This document shows, piece after piece, positions 37,390-37,897 of a stretch of DNA of 37,897 nt (its first letter is position 1; the number at the start of each line of letters is the position of its first letter). Both the position numbers and the translations under genes were made by a program. This DNA is from a virus: IMG/VR virus record IMGVR_UViG_3300025873_000011, positions 1-37,897 of that record; one strand, written 5' to 3'. The notes beneath the pieces were generated by a model. The model had not been told where the DNA came from, did not search any database, and saw only the letters and a list, made by a program, of their open reading frames with translations.

Positions 37390-37897
37390 CTTTAGACCCT
37401 CCAAAAGCCTTATCTAAAAAGCCTCCTTTAAGTCCACCAACAGCACCCTTAAGATCGTCAGCCACTTGTTTACGTTTTGTTTCGCCAATCTCAGTATCAT
37501 CTCTAAGAGTTTCAATTGAGTTGATCGTAGCAAAAACAGAAACAAGTTTTTGATGGGCGTTGCGAACAGTAGAGTTGTTTCCCAATATGTCAGAGTTTAT
37601 CGAAGGGAGCATATCAACAGCTTGCCTAAGTTTATCGAAACTAGACTTATTGAAGAATGACTTACTCTTATCTTTTGGGTCGTACTCGTCTAACTTAGTT
37701 GAAACATGTTCTACTTGTTCAACCAAAGCCTCAACAGTAGTTACAAAGATACTCTTTATATTGTTATTGGCTCTACTAACCGCATCATTTTCTATCCTTT
37801 TGCGAAGTTTCTCAGAAACATTTATTCTAATGTCGTCCCCAATTTGAGGAATCATTGAAAGTTCAAAATCAAATTTAAACTTACTTTCAACCTCTTC
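37382..37897 (-). CDS. DUF3150-like protein, partial (5' end outside window)
   Basis: The frame stays open past ATG 37855 to the window edge (residues reading EEVESKFKFDFELS before it), so the start probably lies outside. The visible 171 residues are helical (SEKLRKRIENDAVSRANNNI, then VEALVEQVEHVSTKLDEYD) with a Gly-rich end. Position next to a metallopeptidase/VWA gene fits DUF3150, which in phages lies between a CobS-like ATPase and a CobT-like protein. The family call rests mainly on context. Confidence 0.5.
   Translation of the reverse strand, partial: EEVESKFKFDFELSMIPQIGDDIRINVSEKLRKRIENDAVSRANNNIKSIFVTTVEALVEQVEHVSTKLDEYDPKDKSKSFFNKSSFDKLRQAVDMLPSINSDILGNNSTVRNAHQKLVSVFATINSIETLRDDTEIGETKRKQVADDLKGAVGGLKGGFLDKAFGGSKDD

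Overview
The window looks like an internal stretch of the genome of an AT-rich, tailed, lytic-type phage of a Gram-negative host, most likely an aquatic or marine one. The evidence is dense, overlapping genes, a lysozyme, a spanin-like pair, large repeat-rich virion proteins, a giant internal virion protein, a T7-type primase-helicase, an SSB, a single-strand annealing protein and an exonuclease. No terminase, portal, major capsid, DNA polymerase, RNA polymerase or integrase is visible, so the rest of the genome lies outside the window. Both window ends cut genes: a 2OG-Fe(II) oxygenase tail on the left and a DUF3150-like protein on the right. No tRNA, rRNA, CRISPR array or insertion sequence was seen.

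Layout. (1) 1-2141, plus: the oxygenase tail, small membrane proteins (holin candidates) and a staphylococcal-nuclease-like protein. (2) 2095-7739, plus: the striking part, a tightly overlapping operon with CsgF, CsgG, a secreted curlin-repeat protein, a FecR-domain protein, a second secreted curlin-repeat protein and a CHASE2 adenylate cyclase. This amounts to a phage-borne curli (type VIII secretion) module with its own signalling pair, placed inside the lysis region. (3) 7760-9015, plus: i-spanin-like and o-spanin-like proteins and a GH24 endolysin. (4) 9017-25096, plus: virion, tail and ejection proteins, ending in a 2393-residue protein with two HExxH motifs. (5) 25034-31081, minus: nucleases (endonuclease VII-like, a PD-(D/E)XK resolvase-like protein, a Ref-like HNH), a GNAT, SSB, annealing protein, Cas4/RecB-like exonuclease and small regulators. 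(6) 31249-33891, plus: a small early protein, the primase-helicase and an unknown protein. (7) 33836-34430, minus: a ribbon-helix-helix-like protein and an unknown protein. (8) 34437-35168: a gene-free control region with paired dyads, one close to a parS site, and two strong leftward terminators. (9) 35169-37897, minus: small proteins, then a metallopeptidase/VWA protein behind a DUF3150-like protein.

How it may work. The plus-strand late genes make the virion and the lysis proteins; the minus-strand block and the primase-helicase handle replication and recombination. The curli module probably exports two curlin-like proteins through a lipoprotein CsgG pore late in infection. FecR and the CHASE2 cyclase would join the periplasm or cell surface to a cyclic-nucleotide signal in the cytoplasm. 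These roles are inferred from family knowledge and gene order. Nothing here shows that fibres are made.
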